DNA from: an uncultured Acetatifactor sp.
Lineage (GTDB): Bacteria > Bacillota > Clostridia > Lachnospirales > Lachnospiraceae
Reading direction: 5' to 3'
Length of the DNA stretch: 9,590 nucleotides
NCBI GenBank assembly: GCA_910586435.1
Contig: CAJUGT010000145.1
Span: forward strand, 1 to 9,590
Shown: in pieces, positions 7,985 to 9,590 of the stretch
Layout: each line of letters starts with the position of its first letter
Numbering within the stretch: position 1 is the first letter of the stretch
The notes under the pieces: generated by a model
Told to the model about the DNA's origin: nothing
What the model saw: only the letters and a program-made list of their open reading frames with translations
The model's database searches: none
Translations under genes and position numbers: made by a program

Positions 7985-8437
7985 ATGTTAGAGGCGACAA
8001 GCTGTGGTGGTGTGGTAATTTTCCGCGGAAAAATACTTCTGTTATATAAGAATTACAAGAACAAGTATGATGGATGGGTTTTACCCAAAGGCACAGTGGA
8101 GCAGGGAGAAGAATTTAAAGAAACTGCTTTGCGTGAGGTAATGGAGGAATCGGGGGCGAAGGCTACCATTATAAAATACATCGGTAAAAGTGAGTACACC
8201 TTTAATATTCCCGAGGACACTGTGGAAAAGGAAGTACACTGGTATCTGATGATGGCGGACAGTTATTACAGTACACCGCAAAAGGAAGAATATTTTGTGG
8301 ATTCAGGATTTTATAAGTATCATGAAGCGTATCATTTATTAAAATTTACCAATGAAAAACAGATTTTGGAGAGGGCGTATGACGAATACCAGGAGCTGAA
8401 AAAAAATCACCTGTGGGGCAGCCGAAAATACTACTGA
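7985..8437 (+). CDS. Nudix hydrolase
   Basis: Nudix enzymes cleave a nucleoside diphosphate linked to another moiety, using magnesium held by the Nudix box. The 150-residue product carries a full box: G36, five residues, E42, seven residues, then REVMEESGA (50-58), preceded by WVLPKG (31-36). WVLPKG followed by GE and TALREV resembles the Ap4A hydrolase branch, but the substrate cannot be set from sequence. ATG 7985 is chosen because GGAGG lies at 7973-7977, 7 bases upstream. The frame stays open upstream to a TTG at 7913, but that would lie before the predicted transcription start and adds residues with no family resemblance. It seems to be its own transcription unit, with a promoter before it and a hairpin after it. 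It does not belong functionally to the wall genes in any obvious way. Confidence 0.9.
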   Translation: MLEATSCGGVVIFRGKILLLYKNYKNKYDGWVLPKGTVEQGEEFKETALREVMEESGAKATIIKYIGKSEYTFNIPEDTVEKEVHWYLMMADSYYSTPQKEEYFVDSGFYKYHEAYHLLKFTNEKQILERAYDEYQELKKNHLWGSRKYY

Positions 8438-8453
8438 TATTTTCGGCTGCTTT
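8418..8453 (+). terminator. Strong hairpin terminator overlapping the end of the Nudix gene
   Basis: GCAGCCGAAAATA (8418-8430) pairs perfectly over 13 bases with 8438-8450 around a seven-base loop that contains the Nudix stop codon. TTT follows on the plus strand before CC. It sits between two convergent genes and could stop transcription from either side, although neither side has a long T-run. The left arm encodes the last residues of the Nudix protein. Confidence 0.7.
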
Positions 8454-8476
8454 CCGAATAAAAAAGAAACAAAGGC

Positions 8477-9529
8477 TTACAGACTTTTCACAATCTGGAG
8501 TTCAGGGTGCTCTAACAGGTCCATGACTTCTGAGTTGTCATTTTTCAATATGGGACGGGATTTGTTGGCAGGATGGATGATTACCACTTCCCAAACGGAA
8601 TCGTCACTGAGCTGTACGGTGGTGCCAATCTGCGCGTCTCCAATGCGCTTCATTAAAGGCAGCAGCAGTTCGGTGTCATAATCCTTCATATTTCTCTCAA
8701 AGTAACCCAGAATCTGAAGAGGTGTCAGAGCTTCACGATAGGAGCGGGGAGAAGCCATGGCGATGTAAGTATCAATGATAGCAATATATCGGGCGTATAA
8801 ATCAATATGGTTTCCCTTCATGTGGTAAGGATACCCTGTGCCATCCATACGTTCATGGTGCATAATCACTGCGTTTTTGATTCGTTCATCCAGGGTTGTC
8901 TGCTTTATGAGAGCATAACCGATGACAGGGTGTTTTTTTACCAAAGTGAATTCCTCTTCGGTGAGTTTTCCTGCTTTCCAGAGAATTTCGTAGGGAAGGT
9001 TCAGCTTGCCAATATCATAGTAAAAACATGACAAAATCAGTTGTTCGGCTTGGGGTTTGGGCATAGTAATCCAATCGGCAAAGGTGCCTGCCAGAAGGGC
9101 TGAGTTCAGGCAATGGGTATAAGTGAGCTCGTCCTCATTGGGAACCAGGTTGTAAAGAAAATCTAATAATTCAGAACCATAGGAATATGTAGACGCCATA
9201 TCTTTATAGATGGCAAGTAATGTACTGTCTGGAATTTGTTGCTTCTTGTTGATAAAGTTCTGCATCAGCCGTTTGTAGACAAATAAGTTTTTTGAATGCT
9301 TTTCCGCAAACAGTTTGAAATCATCATTGAACCGGACACGTTCGTTGTGCGTTGCGGCCAAGTCAATTTCTTCCTTTACAATGGCGTTCTCTATGGAATA
9401 GCGAGCCAGACCTTTAATAACAACTTCGTTCAGGACAGTGTTTTTAGGATATAAAATTTCGTCTTCGTATAATATATCCTCGCCCAAAATCATCCCGGGG
9501 ACAAGTTCGTTGATAGTGACAGATTTCAC
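8477..9529 (-). CDS. HD-GYP domain protein with an altered HD motif (YD)
   Basis: HD-GYP domains are metal-dependent phosphodiesterases that degrade cyclic di-GMP. The 350-residue product has an N-terminal domain with the VPGMILGEDI stretch (10-19) common in Firmicutes HD-GYP proteins, a helical linker, the HD-GYP core (about 135-300), and a small C-terminal beta part (GTTVQLSDDSVWEVVIIHP, then SRPIL). No transmembrane segment is evident. Core residues present are H139, D172, H200, H224, H225 and D253, with HHERMDGTGYP at 224-234. The His of the HD pair is Tyr here (Y171-D172-IGK), and the second Asp of the usual DxxDA stretch is Ile (I256). Activity may therefore be reduced or lost, leaving a binding or scaffold role. 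The start is GTG at 9529, with AGGAGG 9 bases upstream (9539-9544 on the plus strand). It converges on the Nudix gene. Confidence 0.88.
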   Translation of the reverse strand: MKSVTINELVPGMILGEDILYEDEILYPKNTVLNEVVIKGLARYSIENAIVKEEIDLAATHNERVRFNDDFKLFAEKHSKNLFVYKRLMQNFINKKQQIPDSTLLAIYKDMASTYSYGSELLDFLYNLVPNEDELTYTHCLNSALLAGTFADWITMPKPQAEQLILSCFYYDIGKLNLPYEILWKAGKLTEEEFTLVKKHPVIGYALIKQTTLDERIKNAVIMHHERMDGTGYPYHMKGNHIDLYARYIAIIDTYIAMASPRSYREALTPLQILGYFERNMKDYDTELLLPLMKRIGDAQIGTTVQLSDDSVWEVVIIHPANKSRPILKNDNSEVMDLLEHPELQIVKSL

Positions 9530-9549
9530 AATACACTTCCTCCTCGTAT

Positions 9550-9589
9550 AATAAGTTTATAGCCAGTCAGAACAGGCTATAGACTTATT
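9550..9589. repeat. 15-bp inverted repeat upstream of the HD-GYP gene
   Basis: AATAAGTTTATAGCC (9550-9564) and GGCTATAGACTTATT (9575-9589) are inverted copies with one difference, separated by ten bases. As plus-strand RNA the odd pair is a U-G wobble; as minus-strand RNA it is an A-C mismatch. The repeat ends about 5 bases before the ribosome binding site of the minus-strand gene, so it could be an operator, a leader hairpin, or the terminator of a unit beyond the window edge. No long T-run follows on either strand within view. Confidence 0.6.
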
Positions 9590-9590
9590 C

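Noticed and set aside
9539..9576. Possible promoter for the HD-GYP gene on the minus strand (TATTAT near 9548-9553)
   Set aside because: A -10-like hexamer exists, but there is no -35 at usable spacing, and transcription would start inside the ribosome binding site.

Overview
The window reads as a chromosomal peptidoglycan and cell-division region of an anaerobic Firmicute, most likely a Clostridia member close to Lachnospiraceae. This placement is an inference. It rests on the purine-rich AGGAGG-type ribosome binding sites, moderate GC content, meso-diaminopimelate (DAP) type wall genes, a long-form U32 protein next to zapA, and an HD-GYP protein with a Firmicutes-style N-terminal domain. 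No rRNA, tRNA, transposase, integrase or CRISPR array is visible. Coding density is very high and no gene-free stretch exceeds about 160 bases.

Layout. (1) Bases 1-2601, plus strand: dapF (5' end cut by the window edge) overlaps the start of a divergent murE, followed 45 bases later by zapA. A short hairpin with a T-run follows zapA. (2) Bases 2682-7826, plus strand: a 748-residue U32-family protein (probable RNA hydroxylase of the RlhA/TrhP group), then a SEDS glycosyltransferase (RodA/FtsW type) with an extended N-terminal membrane region, then a class B penicillin-binding protein whose start overlaps the SEDS gene by 53 bases. (3) Bases 7985-8437, plus strand: a Nudix hydrolase with its own plausible promoter, ending in a strong 13-bp hairpin. 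(4) Bases 8477-9529, minus strand, convergent: an HD-GYP-type protein in which the His of the HD pair is replaced by Tyr. A 15-bp inverted repeat lies just upstream of its ribosome binding site, at the window's right edge.

How the genes work together. DapF makes meso-DAP, which MurE would add to the UDP-MurNAc-dipeptide. The SEDS protein polymerises lipid II and its partner PBP cross-links the strands. ZapA promotes FtsZ assembly. The left three quarters of the window is thus a precursor-to-polymer wall module with one RNA-modification gene inserted in it. The Nudix and HD-GYP genes look like separate units.

I see no clearly new multi-gene system. The observations most worth checking are the non-canonical MurE active-site motifs, the HD-to-YD change in the HD-GYP protein, a second four-cysteine set at the C-terminus of the U32 protein, and the inverted repeat at the right edge.
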